Shown one piece after another: positions 1 through 10,300 of a DNA stretch of 40,307 bases. Source of the DNA: an uncultured Treponema sp. (GTDB lineage Bacteria; Spirochaetota; Spirochaetia; Treponematales; Treponemataceae). The notes beneath the pieces are model-generated. The model was not told the DNA's origin. It saw only the letters and a program-made list of their open reading frames with translations, and did no database searches. Position 1 is the first letter of the stretch. The number at the start of each line of letters is the position of its first letter. The position numbers and the translations under genes are program-made. The DNA lies in contig CAKUTI010000013.1 of NCBI GenBank assembly GCA_934691925.1, positions 1 through 40,307 of the forward strand, read 5' to 3'.

Positions 1-113
1 AGCCCTGATTTATTCTTGCTCGAAGCCGGGTCAGTATAAACATAGCTCTCCGCAAAATCCATTATTTTTGCAAAATCTGGCCAATAAGTTCTTAAAAATG
101 CAAAATTACTCAT
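1..113 (-). CDS. N-terminus of a DUF4145/HsdR-like protein (cut by window edge)
   Basis: Reading leftward from the ATG at 113-111, the frame stays open to the window edge (37 codons). It begins MSNFAFLRTYWPDFAK and continues with a YVYTDPASS stretch. By recall, this opening (MSNFxFL, a hydrophobic helix, then a Y-x-DP turn) resembles the N-terminal DUF4145-type region of type I restriction HsdR subunits and related helicases. Only the first tenth or less of such a protein is visible, so no catalytic motif can be checked. The upstream ribosome site is weak (AGAAG). If correct, it marks the edge of a restriction or defence cluster beyond the window. It could equally be a remnant. Confidence 0.4.
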   Translation of the reverse strand, partial: MSNFAFLRTYWPDFAKIMDFAESYVYTDPASSKNKSG

Positions 114-439
114 AAACACATCTTCTGAAAATACAAAAATAGTATACCATAAATCTATGGTTTTGAGACAGAAAGATTATGACAAAGACAGTTTACGGGC
201 TTTGAATATTTCTACATTCCAAACAGCCTTGCACCAAACCAGTGGAATAAATTTAGCTTGACCTAGCGTGAAATCATCTGGAATTTTCATATATTCATCA
301 CTCTGATTACAAATCACGCTGAAAAAGCGGTTGCAAAACACAGTTTTAGTCTTGCGAAAAATCAAGAGCTTTATGGAAAATTATATTATTACAATCGTCG
401 ATTCTTCTTAATAAATCACAGCCAATTATATTTTAATAA

Positions 440-856
440 AATCGCTTTCCCAAAAAACACATTTTTATGCGCAACGGCAGAATTTTTGAAATGAATCTTG
501 ATACAAATCAGGCTACAGAAATTTACAAGAATGGTGATTTTCCTTGCTATCAGCCTTCATACTCAAAAGACGGAAAATATATTTTGTTTTCACAGCTGAC
601 TCCTGTAAACGCAAAAGGAACTATGACTTCGAGCCTCACGAAAAGTATTATTTCGATTGCAAAGAGCCGTACAAATTTTCATTTGTATCTTATTTCATTT
701 GACGGAATAACCAAAACTCAGCTCACAAGAGGCTCTGTTGACGCTTATTCTCCAGCCTGGGGCGCGGACAATACAATTTTCTTTATCTCGGCGGCCAACA
801 ACAAAACCGACATCTGGAAAAAAAAGTCCAGTATTGATTTAGGACTTGTTGATTAA
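440..856 (+). pseudogene. C-terminal fragment of a TolB/PD40-type beta-propeller protein
   Basis: The frame is open from just after a TAA at 437-439 to a TAA at 854-856; the first ATG is at 467. The translation contains two blade-like strings of the PD40/TolB kind: a YQPSYSKDGKYILFS motif near residue 30 and a YSPAWGADNTIFFIS motif near residue 95, each followed by a D-I/L-W or similar strand. A working propeller needs six or so blades with a signal peptide; only about two are present, with no ribosome site before the ATG, and similarity to the family begins before the ATG (FPKKHIF precedes it in frame). I read it as the tail of a decayed gene. Its 3' end overlaps a small minus-strand frame. 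Confidence 0.5.
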
Positions 857-955
857 CGAAAGCTCTGCGTTTTGCAGTTTTTTTGTTCTGGCAAAATTTT
901 TAAACACATCATTTTTTAGTTCTTCAACAAAATCATTCTGAAGTTTTTCTTGCAT
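839..955 (-). pseudogene. Short charged coding remnant downstream of the HipA-like gene
   Basis: A 38-codon minus-strand frame starts at the ATG at 955-953 and ends at TAA 841-839. The amino-acid reading is coiled-coil-like (KSKEMQEKLQNDFVEELKND) and stays in frame for about a dozen codons upstream of the ATG. It then meets a stop, while a similar charged reading (FQKLQYQIDNKLRK) continues in another frame up to about position 1045. That pattern suggests a frameshifted remnant of a longer gene rather than a functional small gene. I do not recognise the family. It converges on the propeller fragment, overlapping it by 18 bases. Confidence 0.25.
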
Positions 956-1055
956 TTCTTTTGATTTCTTTTCTAAAATTGTATTGGCAAAAATTATTTC
1001 CGAAGCTTATTATCAATTTGATATTGCAATTTTTGAAATTCTTTTTTGAAAATTT

Positions 1056-2255
1056 TCATAATGATGTTTCAAAAATTTTTCTCACTTCTTTTACACGTTC
1101 CTCCAAGACCAATGCAAGTTTCTCGATTTTTTCTTTGTCAATGTTCCGCTGGTTTTTATTCAAAAGCTCTTTATAAAACCCACCGATTCCTTCCAGTTTG
1201 TCTAAATCAATCTGCCCAAAAATCTCTTTCAGCGGAAAAAGCTTTAGCTGCTCAAGCTGGTTTGCGCAGAACGGCTTTGCCTCTATAGCAGAAGAATCCT
1301 GTCCATTTTTTTCCAACTCAAAACTCTGCAAATTCATAAACATTGAGTTTCCAGAATCAAAAACCGGAGCAAGCCCAATCCATTCCAAAGTGTTCGCATT
1401 TCTGATAAAGCCAAAATTGTTGGTATGCCTGTCCACATTTGCTATTATAAAATCAACAACAAACATCTTTCCAAGCTCAACCAAATCAAAAGGAATCTTA
1501 TATAACTCGCATCGCTTCTGAATATCGCTTAAACTTATATAATCATCAAAGGCTGTCGCTTTATCAGAACAAAGCTCATATGCTGTAACAAGTTCCGTAT
1601 CTTTATTTATGAAATTCTGGCATCTTGAATAATGTTTTCTGTTCCAAACAAAAAATTCATAATCCACGTGGCTGATTCCGAGCCGCCTATAGATTTCAGA
1701 GGCAAGAACTTCATTAAAAGGCTCAAGCTGTTCAATTCCAGAGCCGCCCTTTACAAGAACCCGCTTTCCATTCCGGATAACCCATTTTTTCTTAAGGTTT
1801 CCCTGCGATGTATTATTTGGAGAATTAAGATTCAGCGAATTTCCGCGCGGCTTTCTGTCAATCAGCAAAGCTCCAACATCATCAGAAAATTTGTTTGTAA
1901 AAAAGTTGATTTTTTCCCAGTCAAGATTTTTATCAGCAGGGGCTGCCCAATATTGGTCGCTCAAAGAAAGATAAAAACTTTTTTTCGCAAATTCATCTGT
2001 ATTGCTTAAATTTAACTTTGCAAGGACTGTCTTTATATTTTTTCTGCTTAAAGGAACGCCTCTTCCTGCCAGCCAGCGGACAATTTTATCATACAATGAG
2101 TAATAGCCATCGTCTTCTAAAAGTTTCCCATTTTCCAGAAATTGAACAGGAATATGTTTTTTGTTCTCAACTTTATATATTTCTGTAACATAGCCATCTT
2201 CATCAAGCTCAAAAGTTATAACGGGAAATTTTTTATGGTAAAGCGTATACTTCAT
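1056..2255 (-). CDS. HipA-like serine/threonine kinase, solitary
   Basis: 399 residues; start ATG supported by AGGAGA seven bases upstream. The C-terminal two thirds carry HipA-fold kinase motifs: a glycine-rich/ATP-lysine region (VLVKGGSG, Lys about 169) followed by a conserved-looking EPFNEVLASEI helix; the catalytic loop NVDRHTNNFGF (Asp about 275, Asn about 280); and the metal-binding PVFDSGNS (Asp about 300). The N-terminal 150 residues are not the usual HipA N-subdomain that I can recognise. Known HipA proteins phosphorylate translation factors such as GltX and are held in check by HipB. No HTH partner is adjacent: the next gene upstream is the orphan tail cassette, 75 bp away. It could be a CtkA-type stand-alone kinase or a cargo gene of the toxin locus. 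Family assignment is firm; role is inferred. Confidence 0.82.
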   Translation of the reverse strand: MKYTLYHKKFPVITFELDEDGYVTEIYKVENKKHIPVQFLENGKLLEDDGYYSLYDKIVRWLAGRGVPLSRKNIKTVLAKLNLSNTDEFAKKSFYLSLSDQYWAAPADKNLDWEKINFFTNKFSDDVGALLIDRKPRGNSLNLNSPNNTSQGNLKKKWVIRNGKRVLVKGGSGIEQLEPFNEVLASEIYRRLGISHVDYEFFVWNRKHYSRCQNFINKDTELVTAYELCSDKATAFDDYISLSDIQKRCELYKIPFDLVELGKMFVVDFIIANVDRHTNNFGFIRNANTLEWIGLAPVFDSGNSMFMNLQSFELEKNGQDSSAIEAKPFCANQLEQLKLFPLKEIFGQIDLDKLEGIGGFYKELLNKNQRNIDKEKIEKLALVLEERVKEVRKIFETSL

Positions 2256-2330
2256 TTCTATTCTCCTATTTTATATTATTCTAGCAGAATTCAATGAAAT
2301 TTTCAGTAAAAGCAAAGCCAACATTCAGGC

Positions 2331-3655
2331 TTATATATTCTCTCTTATATAATCTTTCAATTCTTTTATTTGCTGCGGTTCATCTGACAACAATTCGGCT
2401 TTATCCAATTCATCCAATGCACGCTCTTTCAGCCCTAACGCAAGCCAAACATCTGCGAGTTCTAAATATATTTTTGAATTTTCACGCAGTAATTTTTCGG
2501 CTTTTCTATTACGTATTGAGCCAGTTTCATCTGTTATATAGCCTTTTTTTGTTCTAAGATTTCCCCATTCATCGTAATACTCAACACTCAAGTCTCTTGA
2601 GCCGTCAAAAGTTATAGAGCCATCAGCTTTTAACCGCCAATAATCAGCCGAGGAATCATAAGCAGCACCTACATAGCTTCCAAACGCGCCCCAGTCGCCA
2701 GTTGCTAGCGCATAGTCAAAGGCTGAAATGTCGTTCCTAAGGTTTATGTCTGAATTTATAAGGCCGGTCATCATGTCATTGTAAATGCTGTCGCTCTGCA
2801 TTCTTTTTGCGAGGGCTGTGTGCCCAAGAACAGCTTCCGCTGTCTCATTGAACTGGCTCTGCGCGGCGCCTGTTATTCCGTCCCTGTATGCCTCATGCCC
2901 CAGCGTTATGCCAAGCGCAAGCTGCTCCTCGCGTGTCATGTTTTCTTTGTAGCTGTTCAGGTATGCCGTTCGCTTTCCGTTTTCTGTTACAGTCTGCGCC
3001 CTGCCGTCTCCATCGCCGCGCTTCAGTTCCGTTCTGCCTTTCAGTATATCTTCCAGCTGGGCAAGCTGCTTCTCGTCTCCAAATCCGTACTGGGCGCGTA
3101 GAGCTGTTGCCGCATTGGCCATATTGTTTCTGTTTGCGGCACGCGCTATCTGCATGTTCTTGTTCAGGGCTTTTATGCCCTTCAATGACGAGCTTACCGT
3201 TCCATAGCTTAGGTCTGTGCCGCCTGTGCCTAGCCTTGTGGCAAAGTCCCTGTCCTTGCTCAGCGTCATCTCCAGAAGTCCGCTGCTTGCTCCTGCGCCA
3301 AAGTCCGAGATGTTCAGTATGTTGAATGTAGCCTCGCCTGTAAGCCCGTAGGAAAGCCCCGCGCTTGCAAGCCCGCCTATTGTGCCGTTGAGTTTCTGTA
3401 TGCTTCCTATCTGGCTTGAGTTGAAGCCGTCCAGTTTGCTTTGTGTCATTCTTGTTATCTTCTTGCCGCCTTCTCCGAGAGTGCTTTCATACCGCGCGCC
3501 GACCACAGCCTCGTTCAGGCTGTTTGTTACAAGGCTTCCTGCCGCGCTTGTCACAACTCCGCTCCAGGTGTCAAAACTTGACATGCTGCCGCTGAATTTA
3601 TCCCAGTCGCCCTGCACGAGTTCTCCTTTACATAGTCCTCGTGATTCTGGTTTCC
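2331..3655 (-). pseudogene. Orphan alternative C-terminal cassette of the giant secreted protein
   Basis: A promoterless second copy of the C-terminal core of the giant protein encoded at 4358-13193. From GDWDKFSGSM (about 3611) to YDSSADYWR (about 2634) it parallels giant-protein residues 1602 to about 1922 nearly residue for residue at first, then more loosely. Beyond that seam its tail is different: about 100 residues ending in a helical, TPR-like hairpin (KIYLELADVWLALGLKERAL). Upstream of GDWD it has a short match to giant-protein residues around 1305-1317 (NQ..EDYVKE), but that part is out of frame by two extra bases. There is no ribosome site or credible start: the frame can be opened farther only by running into the SH3 gene. 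It lies immediately after that gene's stop. Orphan tails like this are known in Rhs and CdiA loci as silent donors for tail exchange; applying that here is inference. Confidence 0.7.
2634..3613 (-). repeat. Core repeat, copy 2 (orphan cassette)
   Basis: This segment is a DNA-level duplicate of 5375-6337. Long identical runs are visible, for example around 3380-3430 against 6106-6156 and around 3520-3590 against 6230-6300. The identity falls in the ~200 bases before the 27-base seam at 2634-2660, then recovers within the seam (two mismatches against 5375-5401), and ends abruptly after it. Confidence 0.85.
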
Positions 3656-3666
3656 TAATGCATATC

Positions 3667-4374
3667 CTATTTTTTAATATCAAGGTATTTTCCATAAACC
3701 CAGCCATCGGGAAGATTATCGGCATCCACATAATACCAATACCATTTTTCACCATCAATCTCGAATTTTTCTTTTGATTTATCTTTTATCTTTACCTGAG
3801 TTCCTTTTTGCAATTTTGTCCAAATATCACAATTTAAATTTGGTTTTACTCTTAATCTTACATTTGAATCATTTATAACAGCTTGTTTTATAGGCAATTT
3901 TGCTGGTTTAGAAATACGATAAAAATGAGTTCCTTTCGGATATGAAAAATCGTCAAATACGACCTCTTCATTGTCAATTATAGTAATATTAATAATTTTC
4001 TTTTCATCAGAAATACTCTTATGAAAACCATCTTCATCATAATAATAATTAATTTGATATGCACTTAATTCTACTTTATTGTTATTAATAGATATTTTAT
4101 CAACCAACCAAGGATTTGAAATTCCTAACAATCCAAACAATCCTTTTTTATTTTTTTTAGGAAATTCAATTATAAAACCGTCATTCTTTTCCCATTTCAA
4201 ACTTTTGTCATCTCTTATTGACAAATTAAAAGTATTATTCTCCATCATCCATTTACAATTTTCTACCGATGCCCAAGCTCCTTCTATATTTATAAACTCA
4301 TCAGAAGCGTAAATGAAAAAACTGATAAAACCTACAATAAGAAATAAAATTTCTTTTTTATTTTTTATAAACAT
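3667..4374 (-). CDS. Small secreted SH3-domain protein, candidate immunity protein
   Basis: 235 residues from the ATG at 4374, chosen because GAGGT lies nine bases upstream; a TTG at 4404 would add ten residues. The N-terminus (MFIKNKKE, then a run of about 16 hydrophobic residues ending at FIYASDE) is a signal peptide or membrane anchor. The last ~70 residues form a bacterial SH3b domain (NVRLRVKPN, then GWVYGKYLDI). The middle ~120 residues are polar beta-rich sequence I do not recognise. The gene overlaps the end of the giant gene by 17 bases, so translation is probably coupled. It is conspicuously AT-rich compared with the core of its partner. Position and export suggest an immunity protein acting outside the cytoplasm against the giant protein's tail; this is inference, and a cell-wall-binding accessory protein is the alternative. 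Confidence 0.7.
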   Translation of the reverse strand: MFIKNKKEILFLIVGFISFFIYASDEFINIEGAWASVENCKWMMENNTFNLSIRDDKSLKWEKNDGFIIEFPKKNKKGLFGLLGISNPWLVDKISINNNKVELSAYQINYYYDEDGFHKSISDEKKIINITIIDNEEVVFDDFSYPKGTHFYRISKPAKLPIKQAVINDSNVRLRVKPNLNCDIWTKLQKGTQVKIKDKSKEKFEIDGEKWYWYYVDADNLPDGWVYGKYLDIKK

Positions 4375-7300
4375 ATACAGGAACCTCATCTCTATGTTTT
4401 CCAATAGTATTAGCTGGATTATAAATTACACTACTATATATACTTCCAGTCACAAAATGATCTGGTCTATATGGAACTTTTACTCTTCTTCCAATTTGAT
4501 TATATTTATGCTCCCCACCAAAAATAAACCTTAATTTATCATACCCTAACTCAGCTGAAACTTTATTTGCTATAAGATCAGGTTGTTTCACTTCCGATTG
4601 CTCTATTATCCATGGCATTTCTTTATAATCGCCCCAAGAAAAGGCTTGTTGTCTAGAAGCATAATCCCATATGTCTTGAATTTCACTTGCAGTCAAAACG
4701 TTTCCAGTAAGCAACTGCGGGAAAGCTATTGTAGACATAAAATTACAGCCATATGCATTAATGATGCTGTTTAGCCCTGAATCTGTTTGTTTCACCAAAT
4801 CATCCAAGAATGAATTATTCTCATCTATCTTATACAGTTGCGTTGCGATACCATTTTTATCATAAATTGACCAAGTATATTTATCCATCAAGGCAGCAGG
4901 CGTTGCGGTATCATTCAAATGTCTTGTTACAAGTTCTGAATACCTGTCCTTAGCAACTTCAAGAACATTTTTGCTAAGTGTTGAATCGGAAAATTTCAGG
5001 TTTAACTGCCACATTGAAGCCAAGTCAGAATCAACTTTATTATTATAATATGCAGAGAACACCTTATCAGCTATTGAGTCACCATACAGTTCCATTACTT
5101 TAGCCATATCAATTTTTTTTCCAAGTTTATTATTCCATTGACCATTCGAATACATTTCAAGACCAGCTGCTCTCATAATTTCTTGAGCCTTACTTTTTTG
5201 TTCATCTGTAAATGAGGCATAGCTCTGACCGCCAGTGCCATTCATTATGTTCAAAAGCCCAGACTCTTGTTTCTCAGCCCCTATTCTGTCGCCATTCTCG
5301 TCAAGGATATAATTTCCATTCATATCTTTTAACCAGCCGTCACCATCACTTAATAGCTGTCCAGACCATGTCATCCGCCAATAATCCGCAGAGGAATCAT
5401 ACATACCATCTACATATGAATCAAAAATCTTTTCACCAAGACTGTCTGCCATCAAATCCATCTGCAGATTTTGATTTTTCGACACAATTCCATCCATTAT
5501 GTATGAATAATTGCTGTCTCTTAGCATATTCTTCAACATTTCCGCGTGTCCCTTTACTGCTGAGCGGGTTTCTTCTATCTGGCTCTGCGCGCCACCTGTT
5601 ATTCCGTCCCTGTATGCCTCGTGTCCCAGCGTTATGCCCAGTGCAAGCTGCTCCTCTCGTGTCATGTTTTCCTTGTAGCTGTTCAGGTATACTGTGCGCT
5701 TTCCGTTTTCTGCTGTAGTCTGCGCCCTGCCGCCTCCATTGCCTCGCTTCAGTTCAGTTCTGCCTTTCAGTATCTCTTCCAGCTGGGCAAGCTGCTTCTC
5801 GTCTCCAAAGCCGTACTGTGTGCGCAGCGCAGTTGCGGCATTTTCCATATTGTTCCGGCTTGCGGCACGCGTTATCTGCATATTCTTGTTCAATGTCTTT
5901 ATGCCCTGCAGTGACGAGGTTACTGTTCCAAAACTCAGGTCTGTGCCGCCTGTGCCTAGCCTTGCTGTAACGCCCCTGTCCCTGCTCAGCGTCATCTCCA
6001 GAAGTCCGCTGCTCGCCCCTGCCCAAAAATCCGAGATGTTCAGTATGTTGAATGTGGCCTCGCCTGTAAGCCCGTAGGAAAGCCCCGCGCTTGCAAGTCC
6101 GCCTATTGTGCCGTTGAGTTTCTGTATGCTTCCTATCTGGCTTGAGCTGAAGCCGTCCAGCTTGCTGTGCGTGAGTCTTGTTATCTTTTTGCCACCTTCA
6201 CCAAGAACATTTTCATACCGTGCGCCGACTACAGCCTCGTTCAGGCTGTTTGTTACAAGGCTTCCTGCCGCGCTTGTCACAACTCCGCTCCAGGTGTCAA
6301 AGTTTGACATGCTGCCGCTGAATCCATCCCAGTCGCCCGCGTATTGGATTGCGTTTGCTGCAACTGTGCTTGCCGCGCCTGCAGCAACGCTAACTCCTGT
6401 CCGTGCCGCAACACCTGCTATTCCGCTTATCCCTGCGACTACCGAGCCGGCTCCTGCACCAAGCACGCTGACCGCATCTGTGGCCGCCTTTACCGCAAGC
6501 TGCCTGCCGATTTCTTCAGGGCTTTTGTATTCCCCAACCAAATCAAGCATTGCAAAGACAAATTCGTTTGAAAATGTTATGGCAGCTCCTATCGCGGCGG
6601 CGGTAACAGCTCCAAGCGCGGCCGAAGAGCCGCCTGTAAAAGGAGCAGCGACTGTTCCTGCAACAGCTGCTGCGGCTGCCGCCGCAACTCCCGCAGCTGT
6701 CCGTATGCTCGGAGCTTCCATTCCGAACATTTCTTGCGGATACAGCTTCTGATCCCAAACAGGCTTTGCAAGCTCAGCAAATCCTTTCGCCTGCTGTATC
6801 TCGTTCCACTGGAAATTCAGGATTATAGGCCCCATCTGCCCAGAGCCTGACTTCTCTGTGTTTCTGGAAAGACTCTTGCTTGTGTCATAGTCGCTTTTCA
6901 GAGTTCCGCCTTCGCCTACCCATTCTACAAATTCGCCTTTCTTCCCCTCTTCTGCGCTGAATATTCTTTTTCGCCATTCCTCAAGGTCGCTTGCATCCTG
7001 CGCTGTTGCCAGAGCAAGAGTCTCGCCCTCCATGTTTCCAAGCAATGCCGTGCTTACCGTTACTTCAGGAACTGCCGTCTTGAACCACTGGTAGCTTGCA
7101 ACATATTGTGTTTCATATACAGTTCCGAAAGCATGTGAGTCAACAGCGACTCTCCGCTTGCTTTCCTTGCTTGTCCACCTGTACCCTGCGCCCTGCACAA
7201 GCTCCTTTACATAGTCCTCGTAATACTGGTTCTGCTCGTCTACCATCTCATAGCTTTGCTTTATATTGGCTTCTATGTTCTCTGCAGCCTTTAATGCTGC

Positions 7301-10300
7301 GGCTTTTGATGCAGTAACCTCCATTTTGGCTGTAACTTCCGAGCTTATTTTCTGAGCCATAAGAAAGCTTGCCATTGTTCCGGCAAAGCTGCTCCTGTTC
7401 ACCGCTGAAAATCCCGCAGTCTTTTCAAGCCGGGAAGAAACATCCGCCATGTGCTTTTCCAGACTAGCAAGATTCGTGTCTGCCAACAGTTCATTTACGT
7501 ATGCTTCTGTATCTATTGTAGCTTCCAGCATTTTCTCAGCTGCCGCCAGCTTTGCATTTGCATATGATTTCGCCACGGTCTCCGCTGTTTTTTCCTCGCT
7601 GTAGGCACTTTGGTTTGCAGCTTCAACATACATTGCTGTTATCCATTCCTGCTTGTCCTTAAGGAAATCATCGTAGCTAGCCTGCCAGTCCTCTGTGTTC
7701 TTCTGGTATGTCTTAAGAAAATCTCGCTTCCATACATTATATGTGGCGTTCAGTTTTTCAGATGCCTTGTTCCATTCCTGTTTTGAAGCCTCTTTTATAT
7801 CATAAAGCTGGCTTAAAATTTCACTGTTCTGCGTTGCAAATGAGTTGGCGCTGTAATCAAGCTCGTTCAGGTATTCCTTTAGTTTTTGACCGTTTCGTGT
7901 CTCCAAAAGTTTTGCATAGTTCACATACCAGTTATTGAGCATTTCCGTCATGTAGCTTTCTGCATTTCTGTTCTCGTCTGTAAAAAGCGCGCCGTTTCCT
8001 TTTATGTAGCTTTCATACAATGAAGTAACTGTCTGTGCATCCTTTGTGCTGCTGTAGCTGCCTGCGCCCCATGTCTTTTGCGCGAGTGCCTCAAGATAAG
8101 CCTTGTCTGCATTTACATTCAATGAAGAAAACAGCTCATCGTATTGTTCACAAGCCCTGTTTCTTTCTGCTATTGTAAGGGTCAAGTCAGAAGCCATGCG
8201 GGCAAGACTTTTTAATCTGGACGAATCTTCCTCGCTGACCGCAAGTCCCTTGTTTACTTCATTTTCATAAATATCAGTATACAAAGCCTGCTCGTTCTGC
8301 AGCTCAGAATTTTCTTTCTCCATAAGCATTTTCGCAGCATCGGTCTCTTTTTTTAGCAAGGACATTGCGCCTGCCATTGCGCTTACAATATCATCATATT
8401 CTTCTTCATCAGATATTCTGCTTAGCACAGCATTAAGGTCAACATTTCTTTTCACGTTTTCTGATAAGAGAGACTCTATCTTCTTTTTTGCCTCGCTTCC
8501 TTTTATTTTCTGGCCGTCTCCATTCTCAGAGCCTGTCAATATTTTGTTATATTTTTTTCTGGCTTGTACAGCATTGTCTGTTGCTACTTTCAGGCTGCCT
8601 ATAAGAGAAGCTGTGTCCTCATAGTATTTCCCATAGTTTTCATTTGCCCCATTCTTTGCGGCTTTCATTTTTTTAGATGCATTTTTAGCCCATTCTCCCT
8701 CTTTGTCAAGAAATTTTAATTTACCCCAAAGAAAATGCTGAGAAAACCAATGGGCGTCTTCTATATCGTCAAGCCAGTCTTCAAGTTTTTTATACGCATA
8801 TTTTTTTACAAGATGAACTTCAAGGCTTTCCATTTTTTGCGCGTATTTTCCTTTTGTGTCTCTAAAGGCAAGAGCCTTTTTTATGGCTTCTGAATCTTTT
8901 TCCATAACATACTTATATGAATCTTCAAGATAGCCTTTTACATAGTTTCTGAATTTTTTTCCGACATTATTTCCATGCGCTTTTGAAACTCCCTGAACAG
9001 AAAAACTGCCAGTGTCGCAGCCGTCTTCCAATATTTTATATATGTCTTCCCCCTGTTTTGAATTTCCTTCAAAAAAAGTATTTTTTTCATCTTTTGAAGC
9101 CACAAACAATTTATAATACAAAGTCGCCGCAACTACTTTTTCAAAATAATTCTTGTCAGCAACAAGATTTTCAAGCCATCGCTCTGTTTCTTCATCACAC
9201 TCATTCTTGTCTGTATTGCCAAAAAGCTCATATCTTTGATTTTCTGCCTCCTGCTCAGCCTGCTGCATTTCATAAAGGACAGCATTCACTTTTTCTGAAA
9301 CCTCATAGCTTATAATGCATGAATCATAATACAGCTTGTCTTTCTGCTTAAAACCAACAGTTTTAGAGTTTTCTTTTTCCTGATTTTTTGAATTCTGGAC
9401 TTCTTTAAGAATTTCCAATGACAGGCTTGCTCTGTTGTATGCGTACTTTACTTTGCTTAACTTTTCTTTTGGAGTTAAATAGTCTACTCCCTCTGTGTTC
9501 CCCAGATTTTCAAGATATATGCTTTCTGCCCAGTCGTACACAGCCTGTTTTGCCCTTAAAACTTTTCTTGCTTCAAGAACGTTTCTGTATTTTTCATTTA
9601 TCTCTTCAACTTTTTTATTGTAGACATCACCGCTATTTTTTAAGCGCGAAACTGCACTTTCATACTGATTAAGCAGTTCCTGATATTCCGCCTCTCTTTC
9701 TGAAATTTCATTTTTCTTTTCCAAAGCAGCCTGATTTAATTCATCTTTGCTAAGGCTATATTTTCCATAAATTTCCGCATATTCTGCAAGACTGCTTTTT
9801 AATTGCCATAAACTGTTTACATTCTGCTCATGCTCTGAATAATCAAGATTGTTTTCTTTTACATTTTCAATTTCTTCAAGCTCTGCCTCAAAATATTTTC
9901 TTTCATATTGCAGTTGCTCTTCAAGTTCTTGCTGCAGGCTTGACTCCCAAGAAGCCACAATATTGCGGAACTTTAGCTTATCATCATCTGCAAGTATCTC
10001 GGAGCTGCAAAAATCTGTCTTCTTTATTTTTTCAAACCAGTTGCTGTATTCACTTGTGTAACCTTCTGCGTATGAAAGAAACTTCAGTGTCCACATATTT
10101 TTTGTGTATGCGTGATATTCCTCTTCTGAAAGTTTTTTTACATCAACTGAATTTATATACTCAGAAAGTTTTTCTTTTTCCGCCCTTACTTTTTCTTCAT
10201 CAAAAGCAGAGCTTCTTCGGTATCTAAAAGCCTCGCTTTTTAAGTATGCTTCTATATAATTGTTAAAAGCCTTTCCAAATGTGTCACTTGAATACAAAGT

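Noticed and set aside
177..365. A 62-codon minus-strand frame
   Set aside because: It starts with TTG, lacks a ribosome site, and its reading shows no domain-like pattern; part of the decayed left edge at most. The 114-439 stretch otherwise shows nothing.
3656..3758. Extending the orphan cassette upstream to a start at 3758
   Set aside because: That region is the coding DNA of the SH3 gene in another frame; the extension is an overlap artefact.
5600..5640. HEAYR string in the core as a zinc metalloprotease site
   Set aside because: The second His of HExxH is Arg in both copies and no later ligand is evident; kept as a core feature without function.
6108..6752. Plus-strand 214-codon frame
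   Set aside because: It is the complement of the Ala/Gly-rich part of the giant gene (GC-rich codons free both strands of stops); no ribosome site and reading is low-complexity.
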